DNA of 64,000 nucleotides. Origin: CADEDV01 sp048498035. Lineage in GTDB: Bacteria > Bacteroidota > Bacteroidia > Chitinophagales > Chitinophagaceae. Made by a program: the position numbers and the translations under genes. Location of the stretch: NCBI GenBank assembly GCA_048498035.1, contig JBEHYT010000015.1:1-64000 (forward strand), written 5' to 3'. Below the pieces are notes generated by a model. That model saw nothing but the letters and a program-made list of their open reading frames with translations, had not been told where the DNA came from and made no database searches. Numbering within the stretch: position 1 is the stretch's first letter; every line of letters begins with the position of its first letter. This document shows positions 24,738 to 34,336 of this stretch, piece by piece.

Positions 24738-25630
24738 CTGGCGCTTAATTCTTCATAAGCTGCCTGCAATGGCCGTTGCAGGCCATCGCCCTTCCATTCG
24801 GTAGCAAATGGCAATTCCGTTATTTTAAGAACTTCTTCTTTTGATTTGCCGTCGCGAATTTGTTTGCCTACAAAATCAAGCACCTGTTGCAGGTAATCTG
24901 CATATTGCTCCAGGTCCTGCTTTTTTCCCGTTACATCGAAGCCATTACCTGAGTGACCAAAAATATAGGTCGTTTTACGGGAGAATTTTTTGGTAGCCTG
25001 GCCCAGCACGTCAATCCAGGAGCGCATATTGGCACCTGCGCTGCGGTCTACGTAGGGATGGCGGCGGTTAAAAACCAGGTCGCCCATGTGGACGATATTT
25101 GCATGCTCAAAGTGAATGGCGGCATCGCCGTTGGTATGACCGGCGCCAAAATAATGCAGGGCGATCCGTTCATTTCCAAATTTCTGGGACCAGACGGTGC
25201 CGAAAACCTCGTCGGGGAAAAGTTGTTGATCGATCGTATTATTCTGACGGGCTACATTCTCCTGGTTGATCTTGCTGTTGCTATGTGCCAGCACGTGTTC
25301 GGTGATGCCTTTAAATGAAATATTTCCCGCAGTATGGTCTGCATGATGATGGGTATTGATAAGTAGTTTGACGGTCTGCTCACTTCGTTTTTTTAATTCG
25401 TCGATCAGGTGTCGGCTTTGTTCGGGAAATTGTGCATCCACCACTGCAATAGCGTCTTTTGCCAGGAGAAAAGCGATGGTACCACCTTTTTCTGTAAAGA
25501 TCCCGATATGATCAGTGAGCATCGTTATTTTCCAGGGGTCATCGGTTAGTACTTTTAAAATGCTTTGTTGGGCCATGGTAAGTGCGCCGCCAATGATGGC
25601 GGTGTTCTTTAAAAATAAACGACGCTGCAT
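24734..25630 (-). CDS. Tat-exported metallo-beta-lactamase-fold hydrolase
   Basis: A 298-residue MBL-fold enzyme. The two-metal site is visible: NTHHHADHTAGN (HxHxDH), His in GAGHTNGDAAI, Asp in VHMGDLVFN and His in IFGHSGNG. The fold resembles class B-like secreted hydrolases, but antibiotic hydrolysis should not be assumed. The N-terminus MQRRLFLKNTAIIGGALTM is a twin-arginine signal, indicating export after metal loading. The frame is open to 25657, but the ATG at 25630 gives the normal Tat signal. TATCTTTA (25645-25652, minus strand) is one base off the -7 consensus. Confidence 0.88.
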   Translation of the reverse strand: MQRRLFLKNTAIIGGALTMAQQSILKVLTDDPWKITMLTDHIGIFTEKGGTIAFLLAKDAIAVVDAQFPEQSRHLIDELKKRSEQTVKLLINTHHHADHTAGNISFKGITEHVLAHSNSKINQENVARQNNTIDQQLFPDEVFGTVWSQKFGNERIALHYFGAGHTNGDAAIHFEHANIVHMGDLVFNRRHPYVDRSAGANMRSWIDVLGQATKKFSRKTTYIFGHSGNGFDVTGKKQDLEQYADYLQQVLDFVGKQIRDGKSKEEVLKITELPFATEWKGDGLQRPLQAAYEELSAS

Positions 25631-25673
25631 GAAAAAGGTTTTCTTAAAGATAAGCAAACCTGTAATGATCCGG

Positions 25674-26930
25674 TTAATACTGGAATTTTCTAAGGGTAGG
25701 GGCCTTTAGCCAGGTTACCAGTACAACGAGTAGTGTCATACAACCTCCGAACGCCACGGATGGAACATTTCCCATTAACCGGGCCATCACCCCGCTTTCA
25801 AAGTCGCCAAGTTCATTGCTGGAATTAATAAACATGGAGCTAACACTGCTAACCCGTCCGCGCATAGGATCTGGTGTTCGTAACTGGATTACCGTACCGC
25901 GTACTACTACGCTGATACCGTCGAGCATACCGGCTACCAACAGGGCGGAGAAGGAGAGCAGGAAGGATTTGGAAAGGGCAAAAATGATAATACAACATCC
26001 GAATCCCGCCACAGCAAAAAGCAGCTTTCGGCCTTGTGCCTTGCGAAGTGGGGAAATGGTGAGGAAGATGACAATAATAATTGCGCCGATATCGATAGCG
26101 GCATTTAGCCATCCATAGCCCAGCGGGCCTACATGAAGAATATCCCGCGCATAAACCGGCACCATGGATTTGGCGCCACCAAAAAGGACGGCGAACATGT
26201 CGAGCGAAAATGCTGCCAGGATTTCTTTGGTACGAAATACAAAGCGAACGCCTTCTTTTACACTTTCCCAGGTTTTCTTTTCGCCACGGGCGAGGGGTGG
26301 TTTTGGTTTAAGCTGGTTGAGGGCGATAAAGGAAATGATCAGCACACAACAAACCGTGATCATGGTGCCGGTGATACCAAGAAAATAGATCAGGAAGCCG
26401 CCTACTGCATGTCCGCTTACGGAGGCAAAAAGCCATGTGCTTTGGGTCCAGGTGGTGGCATTTTGCAGTAACTGGCGCGGCACGATGGTAGCGATCATGG
26501 CGGAGAAGGTGGGGCCGGAAAATGAACGGGCGATGCCGGTACCAAAAATGACGGTATAAATTGATACCAGGATTGCCGTTTTTGAAAAGTTCCCGGTGCT
26601 ATAGTGGCTGGTCAGGAAAAGGATGAGTACTGCGGCAACAAAATAGGCAATGACTCCTTTGAGTACCAGTTTGCGTTTATCGGAGCTGTCGATGACGTGG
26701 CCGGCGTAAAGCGCCATGGAGATGGCTGGAATTACCTCGGAAAGTCCGAGCAAGCCGATCATTAGCGGGTTATCGGTGAGGTTGTACACCCACCATCCCA
26801 GCAGGGTCGTCATCATTCGAAGGGACATGATGAATGTAAACCTGCCAATCATCAGGTTTTTAAACTCGGGTATTCGCACAGAGGCGAAGGGGTCGTTGGT
26901 AACCTGGGCTAGGGGGGCTTGCTGGTCCAT
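25674..26930 (-). CDS. MFS exporter (MFS_3 / EntS-like)
   Basis: A 418-residue, 12-helix major facilitator of the MFS_3 group, related to enterobactin exporter EntS-type permeases. It shows NLMIGRFTFIMSLRMMTTLLGWW at the start, the loop 2-3 motif GHVIDSSDKRKLVLKG and the later VVRGTVIQLRTPDPMRGRVSSV typical of the group. It probably exports a small molecule by proton antiport; the substrate is unknown. An in-frame start at 26966 is excluded by the promoter (26939-26966), which overlaps that extension, so ATG 26930 is chosen. Confidence 0.9.
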   Translation of the reverse strand: MDQQAPLAQVTNDPFASVRIPEFKNLMIGRFTFIMSLRMMTTLLGWWVYNLTDNPLMIGLLGLSEVIPAISMALYAGHVIDSSDKRKLVLKGVIAYFVAAVLILFLTSHYSTGNFSKTAILVSIYTVIFGTGIARSFSGPTFSAMIATIVPRQLLQNATTWTQSTWLFASVSGHAVGGFLIYFLGITGTMITVCCVLIISFIALNQLKPKPPLARGEKKTWESVKEGVRFVFRTKEILAAFSLDMFAVLFGGAKSMVPVYARDILHVGPLGYGWLNAAIDIGAIIIVIFLTISPLRKAQGRKLLFAVAGFGCCIIIFALSKSFLLSFSALLVAGMLDGISVVVRGTVIQLRTPDPMRGRVSSVSSMFINSSNELGDFESGVMARLMGNVPSVAFGGCMTLLVVLVTWLKAPTLRKFQY

Positions 26931-26938
26931 GAAGGATG

Positions 26939-26966
26939 CAAAGATAGTAGAATGCGAAACGCTCAA
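26939..26966 (-). promoter_or_regulatory. Bacteroidota-type promoter of the MFS gene
   Basis: On the minus strand, TTG (26964-26966), a 17-base spacer and TATCTTTG (26939-26946) match both elements of the Bacteroidota housekeeping promoter. The box ends eight bases before the ATG at 26930. Confidence 0.7.
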
Positions 26967-27351
26967 AAAAATGTGATCGACGTTGGATTTTGGTCTTCGG
27001 GATCGTCAGTTATGCATGGCCTGAATCTTCCGGCGGCCCTGCGGGCCCTCCCCTTTTTTTCCCTCCCCCGCCTCCACCACTCATTTTTACCCTCTTCAAA
27101 AAAGAATACCGGGCGGCAACTTTCGCTACCACAGACCGCCATCGGGAATACAACAACAAATTTTAACCTTGTTGTCGTTAAGTATTGGAAACATTTGTCG
27201 TCAGCTTAAGACCCTTCAAAACTACAACACTACGAAAGTTAAACCCGGGGAAGAAAAACATAACTGGCGTGAAAAAACTGGAAATTTTCGTGCTAAACCT
27301 GCTTTTAAAACTGTTGATCACGCACTATCCCTGCAAATGCGCCGCAATATC
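26967..27351. other. Gene-free interval between the MFS gene and the kinase gene
   Basis: No convincing gene is found. A small GC-rich hairpin (ggccc-tgc-gggcc, 27035-27047) is followed by ctccccttttttt and could terminate plus-strand transcription. A second inverted repeat, acaacaa / ttgttgt (27153-27159 and 27169-27175), encloses nine bases. A 61-codon plus-strand frame at 27185-27370 starts METFVVSLRPFKTTT and runs into the antisense of the kinase. It has no recognisable features and is not called. Confidence 0.4.
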
Positions 27352-27984
27352 TCAGGGCAACGTAAGATAATGCTGCCCGTCTTCATAATCTTTGTCCAGC
27401 GCATCAAAGATCACTTGCAGATGACGCTCGTTGCCCAGGAAGTCCGCATTGCTTGCATCCACAAACAGTGTCTTAATATTATGTTGCTTAATGTAATGTG
27501 TGTACGTTTCCTGGATATTAAACAGGTAATCGTCGGGGATATTTTGCTCGTACGATCTGTTCCGTTTACGGATATTAGCCTGCAATTTGGTAACCGGTGC
27601 GTGCAAATAAATAAGGATATCCGGCTGGATCAACTGCTGATGAATGATATCAAAAAGCCGCTGGTACAAACGAAATTCATCCTCCGGCAAGGTTACCCGT
27701 GCAAATAACAGGCATTTTGTAAAAAGGTAATCCGACACCGTAAGGCTTTGGAACATATCTTTCTGTTGCAATAACTCCTTTAACTGCTTAAAGCGTTCGG
27801 CCATGAAAAAAAGCTCGAGCGGAAAGGCATACTGCTCAGGATGTTCGTAAAATTTGGGCAGAAAAGGGTTATCGGCAAATTCTTCAAGGATCAACCTGGC
27901 ATTATAATGCTTCGATAATAAATGAGCCAGCGTGGTTTTACCGGCGCCAATATTTCCCTCTATCGTGATAAAATTATAATTCAT
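27352..27984 (-). CDS. Deoxynucleoside kinase (dNK family)
   Basis: A 210-residue kinase that phosphorylates deoxyribonucleosides for nucleotide salvage. P-loop IEGNIGAGKTTLAHLL is at about 7-22, followed by the ILEEFADNPFLPKFY substrate-binding segment. The DRS/ERS-type region appears as the SDYLFTKCLLFA stretch, and the arginine-rich lid is in NIRKRNRSYEQ. Nucleoside specificity (dA/dG versus dC/T) cannot be told. It lies 83 bases downstream of folK on the same strand, and the two may be co-transcribed. Confidence 0.9.
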   Translation of the reverse strand: MNYNFITIEGNIGAGKTTLAHLLSKHYNARLILEEFADNPFLPKFYEHPEQYAFPLELFFMAERFKQLKELLQQKDMFQSLTVSDYLFTKCLLFARVTLPEDEFRLYQRLFDIIHQQLIQPDILIYLHAPVTKLQANIRKRNRSYEQNIPDDYLFNIQETYTHYIKQHNIKTLFVDASNADFLGNERHLQVIFDALDKDYEDGQHYLTLP

Positions 27985-28067
27985 CCGTTAATGGCTGCAA
28001 AATAGGCTAAATGATGCCGCGGCGGACAACCCGTTTTTTTTGTGTGGAAAATTTGGAGAAAAGAAGT

Positions 28068-28601
28068 TTATGGCGCTATCCATTCTTTCACTTCCAGGTT
28101 ATCCTGGCATGCTTCCAGGAGCTCTGCCACCGTTTTTTTCAGCAACGGATGTTGAACCCGTGCCGCAATCCTCGAAAGCGGGAGCAATGCAAAACGCCGG
28201 TTGGGAAGTTCAGGGTGCGGCAGTTTTAGAAAATGATAATTGTAATGCTCCTGGTTAAAGAGAAGAATATCGATATCAATGATTCGCGGTCCATATTTCT
28301 CCTTGCGCTCGCGGCCCATGCTTTTTTCTATTTTCAATATTTTTCGCATTAGCTGGCGGGCATTAAAACCAGTCCTCAGTTCTAACGCCTGGTTCAGAAA
28401 AGCGGGCTGATCCGTTTTACCCCAGGCAGCCGTTTCATACAGAGGAGATTGCTGGCTAATAATCCCGCAATGCTGGCCCAGCAACTCTTTCGCTTTCTCC
28501 AGGCTGGCCGCCCTGTCGCCCAGGTTAGCCCCGGTAAGGATATAAGCTGTGTGAAGAACCGCTGTTGCTGCCCTGCTGTCCGGTGCGCTTACTGCTGTCA
28601 T
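28068..28601 (-). CDS. folK: 2-amino-4-hydroxy-6-hydroxymethyldihydropteridine pyrophosphokinase
   Basis: A 177-residue HPPK transferring pyrophosphate from ATP to the pterin in folate biosynthesis. Motifs present are ILTGANLGDRAASLEKA, the loop region LYETAAWGKTDQPAFLNQALEL and the signature KYGPRIIDIDILLFN (usual RWGPRxxDLDIL). The C-terminal LPHPELPNRRFALLPLSRI is canonical. About 20 residues precede the usual family N-terminus. The ATG at 28601 is chosen over a TTG at 28613. The permease gene diverges after 81 bases. Confidence 0.93.
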   Translation of the reverse strand: MTAVSAPDSRAATAVLHTAYILTGANLGDRAASLEKAKELLGQHCGIISQQSPLYETAAWGKTDQPAFLNQALELRTGFNARQLMRKILKIEKSMGRERKEKYGPRIIDIDILLFNQEHYNYHFLKLPHPELPNRRFALLPLSRIAARVQHPLLKKTVAELLEACQDNLEVKEWIAP

Positions 28602-28682
28602 AGATTTGCGCAAGCTAAGAAAACCCGCGCGGCTTTTCCGCTTTTAAATGCGGACGCTTACCTTTACCGCCTCAAACAGATT

Positions 28683-29792
28683 ATGAAAAAGCCTTATAGT
28701 CAGTTGTGGGCGCTCTGGGCCATCACCCGGGCCAGTTTTAAAGCAATTTTTGCCCAACCCACCTCGCTTGTATTCAGCCTTGTGTTCCCCATCATCTTTA
28801 TCCTGATTTTTGGCGCCTTTGGGAAGGATGGCATTTCTACCTATAAAGTGGCTATTGCACCGGGATCCGATACGACCAACGGATTTTTTGAAAAAATAAA
28901 AACCCACCCGGCCCTTCGCATTATCAGGTATGCAGACACCAGCAGCATGCGGAAAGATCTCGAAAAAGGGCGGTTGTCGGCAGTGATTGAACTCCGGCAT
29001 AACAATGCGGATTCTGCAAGAGGCGCACTTACTGTAAACGTGCGATCTACAAGCGCAAGCGCCAATACATTTGGCGCCGTATGGCAAATGCTCGACTACC
29101 TCAAACTGCGTGAACTAACCGAAACGGCTCAACTGGATACCAACCAGATCAACATTCCACCGCCACAGATCGAGCATGTAAAAGTGTATAGCCAAATCGA
29201 TTTTGTATTACCCGGGCAATTGGGTTTTTCCATTCTTTTTTCTACGCTGTTTGGAATTGCATTTCCATTTTTCTCATTGCGGGAACAACTGGTATTGAAA
29301 AGATTTTATGCGTCACCGGTCAACAAGATTAATATCCTGCTGGGCATCGGCATGAGCCGCCTTTTCTTCCAGCTGATCAACGTACTGGTGCTGATTCTTT
29401 TTGGACATTTCTTCCTGAATTTTACGCTGCAGAACGGATTCATGACGGGAGTAGAGATGGTAGGTATGACGATCATCATGCTCTTTCTATTGATGGGGGT
29501 TGGATTTATCTTCAGTAGCATCGTAAAAAGTGATGCCATGATACCATTGCTGATCAACCTCTTTGGTTTTCCGCAAATGCTGCTGTCCGGCACATTCTTC
29601 CCCATTGATGTATTTCCAAAATGGCTGCAGCAAATCTGTAACCTGCTGCCGTTGACACAGTTTAATAACGCTATCCGGAAAATTTCTTTTGAGGGACTTG
29701 CCATTACCGATTGCTGGAAGGAGATAGGCATCCTGGGAATATGGATGGCGGTAACATATATTATCCTGGTACGCGTGTTGCGTTGGGAATAA
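28683..29792 (+). CDS. ABC-2 type transporter permease
   Basis: A 369-residue ABC-2 permease with an N-terminal helix (TSLVFSLVFPIIFILIFGAFG), a large extracytoplasmic domain (about 55-180) and five further helices. The last include SGTFFPIDVFPKWLQQICNLLPLTQFNNAIR, the classical ABC-2 signature. It is usually paired with an ATP-binding subunit, yet none is adjacent, so the ATPase must be encoded elsewhere. The frame stays open to 28449 because it overlaps folK antisense; ATG 28683 gives the usual cytosolic start. A small SRPBCC-like gene follows after 15 bases. Confidence 0.88.
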   Translation: MKKPYSQLWALWAITRASFKAIFAQPTSLVFSLVFPIIFILIFGAFGKDGISTYKVAIAPGSDTTNGFFEKIKTHPALRIIRYADTSSMRKDLEKGRLSAVIELRHNNADSARGALTVNVRSTSASANTFGAVWQMLDYLKLRELTETAQLDTNQINIPPPQIEHVKVYSQIDFVLPGQLGFSILFSTLFGIAFPFFSLREQLVLKRFYASPVNKINILLGIGMSRLFFQLINVLVLILFGHFFLNFTLQNGFMTGVEMVGMTIIMLFLLMGVGFIFSSIVKSDAMIPLLINLFGFPQMLLSGTFFPIDVFPKWLQQICNLLPLTQFNNAIRKISFEGLAITDCWKEIGILGIWMAVTYIILVRVLRWE

Positions 29793-29807
29793 ATTCAAAG
29801 TGGAACT

Positions 29808-30311
29808 ATGCGGATGATCCGTTTTATAGTGATCAGTTTTATTGTGCTGTTCCTGCTGCTGACAGGAGTGGCCATGACCATTCCCTCCCATGTGCGTATA
29901 TCCCGGGCCAAACAAATTGCCGCCCCGGCAGACAGCATCAAACAACTGCTCCAGGATCCTGTACAGTGGAAAAAATGGATGCCGGGTATGGGAAATGCAG
30001 TCCCCTTTATGGACAATGGACAAGTGAAAGGACTGACCTATGATATCAAACGAAGCCAATCCATGGTGATTGACTCAATTGGTGACGATATAATAGAAGC
30101 CCGCTACCTGGGGCTGCGCCGCCGCACCATCCGCACGGGTTGGACCGTTATCCCGGATTCATCGCATTTCGGAACCACGGTACAGTGGTATATGGACTTT
30201 GAACTGGGATGGTATCCCTGGGAAAAATTTTCGAGCCTGTTATTTGAAAAACAGTATGGTCCTTCCATGGAACAGGGTCTCCAACATCTTGCTGATATGT
30301 TCAAAAATTGA
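29808..30311 (+). CDS. Membrane-anchored SRPBCC-like protein
   Basis: A 167-residue protein with one N-terminal membrane helix (MIRFIVISFIVLFLLLTGVAM). A START/polyketide-cyclase-like fold follows, recognisable from SRAKQIAAPADSIKQLLQDPVQWKKWMPGM at the start. TTVQWYMDFELGWYPWEKF and the C-terminal amphipathic helix GPSMEQGLQHLADMFK complete it. Such folds bind hydrophobic ligands; the ligand is unknown. The 15-base gap from the permease gene suggests co-transcription. Confidence 0.78.
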   Translation: MRMIRFIVISFIVLFLLLTGVAMTIPSHVRISRAKQIAAPADSIKQLLQDPVQWKKWMPGMGNAVPFMDNGQVKGLTYDIKRSQSMVIDSIGDDIIEARYLGLRRRTIRTGWTVIPDSSHFGTTVQWYMDFELGWYPWEKFSSLLFEKQYGPSMEQGLQHLADMFKN

Positions 30312-30378
30312 TGAGAGGCAACTATTTTGTCAATGCCGGTGTTAACTTTATGCTTCTCTTCATTAAAAAATATATGCG

Positions 30379-30885
30379 ATGAAAGCCTTTTTGTTCGCGC
30401 TGGTTGCGCTGGTAAGTTTGTCGGCCGCAGGCCAAAAACAAAGAAAAAGTCCACACGATACGATCTCCAACCGGAATATCACAATTACCTATGGACGTCC
30501 ATATAAAAATAACCGGACGATCTTCGCGGCAGACGGTCTCGTAAAATGGGGAGAAGTATGGCGCCTGGGTGCCGATGAAGCCACTACAATCAGGTTTGAC
30601 AAACCAACTCGATTTGGTGGCACAGAAGTTCAGCCCGGAACTTACACGCTGTTCGCTATCCCTGGCGAAACGGAATGGACATTTATTTTGAATGGCGTGC
30701 TTGGACAATGGGGCGCGTTTAAATATGCAGACAACGCGTCAAAAGACATTGCAAAGATCACAGTGCCCGCTAAATATTCAGGTGCAACGGTTGAACAATT
30801 CACTATACAGTTCAAAAAGAAAAAAGCAATTCTTTTTAGCTGGGACAATGCCAAAGTAAGCGTCCCGATCAAGCAACATAAATAG
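30379..30885 (+). CDS. DUF2911 secreted protein
   Basis: A 168-residue exported protein. A signal peptide (KAFLFALVALVSLSAAGQ) precedes the DUF2911 core: ITITYGRPYKNNRTIF, KWGEVWRLGADEATTIRFDKP and QPGTYTLFAIPGETEWTFILN. DUF2911 proteins are widespread in Bacteroidota; no function is established. A TTAACTTTA sequence about 30 bases before the ATG is one base off the promoter -7 consensus. The gene is closed by a strong terminator 27 bases after the stop. Confidence 0.88.
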   Translation: MKAFLFALVALVSLSAAGQKQRKSPHDTISNRNITITYGRPYKNNRTIFAADGLVKWGEVWRLGADEATTIRFDKPTRFGGTEVQPGTYTLFAIPGETEWTFILNGVLGQWGAFKYADNASKDIAKITVPAKYSGATVEQFTIQFKKKKAILFSWDNAKVSVPIKQHK

Positions 30886-30911
30886 AATAAATAATTGCTC
30901 AGGAAATGGAG

Positions 30912-30940
30912 AGTCCTGCCGGTTGGCAGGACTTTTTTTG
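30912..30940 (+). terminator. Intrinsic terminator after the DUF2911 gene
   Basis: A perfect 9-bp stem (agtcctgcc / ggcaggact) with loop ggtt is followed by seven T. Confidence 0.92.
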
Positions 30941-31187
30941 TATCGTTTGCGGAAAACCGGCAAAAATCCGAAATGCGGTTTTTTGCGGCAGATGTACCAT
31001 TTATATGCTTTTTTTTGCCGGATTCAGCAACTTTTACCGGCAATTTCCACGATGTTATCAATGAATATTCTAAATTGAAGGGGAAAAGCGACCGAACAGA
31101 GGTTAAAACTAGCGTTTTATCTCAATGTTCTAATCGTTTTTTAATAAGGCTCATATTATCATTTTTAACACCAAAAAACTGCGCTGT
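30941..31187 (+). promoter_or_regulatory. Leader and promoter region of the SusC/SusD operon
   Basis: About 250 bases separate the preceding terminator from the SusC start. Two small inverted repeats are visible: one around 30964-30986 (aaatccg / cggtttt) and one at 31016-31044 (ttgccgg / ccggcaa, 15-base loop). No perfect TAnnTTTG box was found. Control from an alternative sigma factor is possible but cannot be shown. Confidence 0.4.
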
Positions 31188-34100
31188 ATGAAAAATCTAC
31201 TACCCGCGAGGTATTGGCAGTGGAAACATTTGTCTCTTGCCTTGCTGCTGCAAATGTGCGCTGTGTTCGCCATGGCACAGGTGCGCATCAGCGGAAAAGT
31301 AACCGGGCCCGATGGCGCCGGTATTCCTTCCATCTCTATCGTTATTCGTGGTACTACATTTGGTGCATCTACAGATGCAAATGGAATGTATAGTATCAAC
31401 ACAACAGGTCTCAAGAAAGGCACGCACGACATTGTTTTTACCGGTGTGGGCTTTAAAGAAACGGTTCAAACCTTAAACATCGGTGCAGAGAGCAATTACA
31501 CAGTGGATGCTCAACTGGCAAGTGATGATCCGCTTGCGATGGGAGAAGTAGTTGTAACAGGTACTACTGCCGGCACCACGCGTAAGCAATTGGGAAGTTT
31601 TATTAGTACTGTACGCGCCGATCAGCTGGACAAGGGTGCAACATCTAACGTACTGGCTGCCTTGCAGGGTAAAACACCAGGCGCACAGATCACACAAAAC
31701 AGCGGTGATCCCGGCGGTGGCATTTCGGTACGCCTGCGAGGGATAAGTTCGATTAACAGTAGCTCCGAACCTCTTTACATCGTTGATGGTGTAATCGTAA
31801 ATAATGCCACCACCCGCGTTACAAATACGTCATCCAATTATGACGGACAAAATTTCGTCGGTGCAATCGGGCAAAACCGGCTGGCAGATATCAACCCTGC
31901 AGACATAGAACGTGTAGAAGTATTGAATGGTGCGGCCGCTGCTGCCATCTATGGATCAAGAGCCAATGCAGGTGTGGTGCAAATCTTCACCAAACGCGGC
32001 TCATCCGGTGCGCCAGTAGTATCATTTTCATCCAATCTGCTGATCAGCCAGCTTCGTCATAGTGTGCCGGTAAATCAAAGCCCCACCAAATTTGGCGGAC
32101 CAACAGATGGTCCGGGCGCACAAACTCAGGACATCCTGACGCCGGCGCTTACGAATAAAACAGATGTAACCCGGTACGATTATAACGATTATATTTTCCA
32201 AACCGCAATCGGAACTGATAATAACGTGTCTGTTGCAGGAGGGAAAGATAAAACGAAATATTATGCATCCGGTTCCTATTATAAAAATGAAGGGATCATA
32301 AAAAACACAGATTTTCGCCGGTATAGCTTCCGCATAAATCTCGATCAGGCTATCGGATCAAAAGTTAACTTTAACATCGGTCTGAATTTCATCAACAGCT
32401 TCAGCAATGAAAAGCCCGATGGCAACTCTTTCTTCTCGCCGATGAACGGGATCAATATCATCGGTAACTTCCATAATATCTGGCAACGCGATGCTGGTGG
32501 AAATTTGCAGGCCGTAGGTGAACGCGGAAGAGTAAATCCCGTGTCAATTATTGAAGACATCAAACAACACGAAGAAACCAATCGTGTAATCGCGAACATG
32601 GGATTCAAAACAAGATTCTTCAAAGGATTTACATTGGATTATACGCTTGGTATTGACGAGTATTCCCAAAGGGGAGAAACTTATATTCCGCCATTTACCT
32701 ATAACGTTAGCGATGGTTTCTATGGAGGAGGCGCCAGTTTGGATCCTACCAGGAATGGATATGCCAGCGCCGCGTCATATAATTTTTTCCAGGTTAATAA
32801 TGATCTCAATGCTACCTACCGCGTAAATATTGGTGACAACTGGGTGTCTGCATCACAGGCAGGATATTCATTGCAGTATGAAAAAAGCACTTACCTGATG
32901 GCTCAGGGACGAGGTCTTGCCCCGTTGATACAAACTGTAAACGGAGCGAGTACATTACTTCCGTCTACTGACCAGCGTGGAGAACAGTCCGTATCGGGCG
33001 GCTATTTTCAACAGAACTTCGGGTACAAGAGCCTCGTGTACCTGACCGGCGCCGTGCGATTGGATGGATCATCGGTATTTGGAGAAAATGAACGACGCCA
33101 GAAGTATTTCAAGGCCAGTGGAAGCTATGTAATTAGCGAACATGATTTCTGGGATAAATCTTCCATCAGCAACTGGTGGAATTTTGCAAAACTTCGTATC
33201 GCTTACGGGCAAAGTGGTAACCTTACCGGCATCGGTCCTTACGACCGCTTTGTATCCTACAGCAGCAATTCTTTTGTAAGCAGATCCGCGCTTACATCTC
33301 AAACAAGGTTAGTAGAGTCTGCAATAAGCCCCGAACGCCAGGAAGAAATAGAATTTGGTACGGACCTGGGCTTCTTTAAGAATCGCCTTTCTGTTGTTCT
33401 AAATATTTATAGCAAGAAAGTTCGCGATCTGTTGATTCCCCGCTTTATTGCTCCAACTACAGGGTTCTCAGAATTCCTGGAGAACATTGGGAGCCTTAAA
33501 AATAAAGGATTCGAACTCATGCTAACAGGCGTGCCAGTGCGTACAAAAAATGTAACCTGGACCGTTACCGGCGTGTTTAACCACAACCGAAACAAGGTTG
33601 TCGATATTGGCCAGGGACTGATACTGTTGAGTACCAACTCCGGCTCTCCGGTAGCTATTATTGAAGGCCAGCCGATTGGGGTATTTTACGGTGCGTTCTT
33701 CGCCACCGAGAATGGCAACCTGGTAAAAAATGCTTCTGGTTTTCCACAGGGAGAACGTGGCATACAAACCGGACCTCTTAGTTACACGGTAACGCGTGAC
33801 CCGTCAACCGGAATTCCAGTCCAAAGCAACCCACTCATTCGCAAAGTAATTGGCGATCCGAATCCTGATTATACCGCATCTCTTACCAATGAAGTAACGT
33901 GGAAGCGCCTTAGCTTCCGGATGCAGTTGGATGCCGTTCAGGGCGTGGATGTATTTAACGCCGACTGGCGCACACGCCAGGGCGTTGGAAATGGCATCGA
34001 AGCACAAAAAGAACAGGAAGGTATTTACCCCCGAGGATACATCAACAGTTTCTATGCCAGCATTGAACAATGGAGAATCGATGACGGCTCTTTTGTAAAA

Positions 34101-34319
34101 CTGCGTGAATTGTCGTTAAGCTATGACCTGGGCAGTTTCAAAGGACTCCGTGATATTAAACTGGCATTGGCTGGTCGTAACCTGAAAAGCTGGGATAAAT
34201 ACAAAGGTTATGACCCCGAAGTAAATGCAGCCGGACAAAGTACGGTTCTTCGTGGCATCGACTTTGGCTCTGTGCCGATTCCAAAAACATTCAGCATCGG
34301 GATCTCCGCCAAATTCTAA
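31188..34319 (+). CDS. SusC/RagA-type TonB-linked outer-membrane transporter
   Basis: A 1043-residue TonB-dependent transporter that imports a substrate captured by its SusD partner. The signal peptide spans about 1-28 and ends in VFAMAQ. A carboxypeptidase-regulatory-like domain (about 30-110, GKVTGPDGAGIPSISIVIRG) comes next. The TonB-box/plug segment includes VVVTGTTAGTTRKQLG, then RLRGISSINSSSEPLYIVDG and IERVEVLNGAAAAAIYGSRAN, the SusC hallmark. The barrel ends FSIGISAKF with a C-terminal Phe. There is no FecR-type or STN domain. The SusD gene starts 17 bases downstream. No glycosidase is adjacent, so the substrate is unknown. Confidence 0.95.
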   Translation: MKNLLPARYWQWKHLSLALLLQMCAVFAMAQVRISGKVTGPDGAGIPSISIVIRGTTFGASTDANGMYSINTTGLKKGTHDIVFTGVGFKETVQTLNIGAESNYTVDAQLASDDPLAMGEVVVTGTTAGTTRKQLGSFISTVRADQLDKGATSNVLAALQGKTPGAQITQNSGDPGGGISVRLRGISSINSSSEPLYIVDGVIVNNATTRVTNTSSNYDGQNFVGAIGQNRLADINPADIERVEVLNGAAAAAIYGSRANAGVVQIFTKRGSSGAPVVSFSSNLLISQLRHSVPVNQSPTKFGGPTDGPGAQTQDILTPALTNKTDVTRYDYNDYIFQTAIGTDNNVSVAGGKDKTKYYASGSYYKNEGIIKNTDFRRYSFRINLDQAIGSKVNFNIGLNFINSFSNEKPDGNSFFSPMNGINIIGNFHNIWQRDAGGNLQAVGERGRVNPVSIIEDIKQHEETNRVIANMGFKTRFFKGFTLDYTLGIDEYSQRGETYIPPFTYNVSDGFYGGGASLDPTRNGYASAASYNFFQVNNDLNATYRVNIGDNWVSASQAGYSLQYEKSTYLMAQGRGLAPLIQTVNGASTLLPSTDQRGEQSVSGGYFQQNFGYKSLVYLTGAVRLDGSSVFGENERRQKYFKASGSYVISEHDFWDKSSISNWWNFAKLRIAYGQSGNLTGIGPYDRFVSYSSNSFVSRSALTSQTRLVESAISPERQEEIEFGTDLGFFKNRLSVVLNIYSKKVRDLLIPRFIAPTTGFSEFLENIGSLKNKGFELMLTGVPVRTKNVTWTVTGVFNHNRNKVVDIGQGLILLSTNSGSPVAIIEGQPIGVFYGAFFATENGNLVKNASGFPQGERGIQTGPLSYTVTRDPSTGIPVQSNPLIRKVIGDPNPDYTASLTNEVTWKRLSFRMQLDAVQGVDVFNADWRTRQGVGNGIEAQKEQEGIYPRGYINSFYASIEQWRIDDGSFVKLRELSLSYDLGSFKGLRDIKLALAGRNLKSWDKYKGYDPEVNAAGQSTVLRGIDFGSVPIPKTFSIGISAKF

Positions 34320-34336
34320 ATCTTAAATTATTTTGT

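Noticed and set aside
27169..27708. 179-codon plus-strand frame overlapping the deoxynucleoside kinase
   Set aside because: Two thirds of it is antisense to the conserved kinase, and the translation shows no domain.
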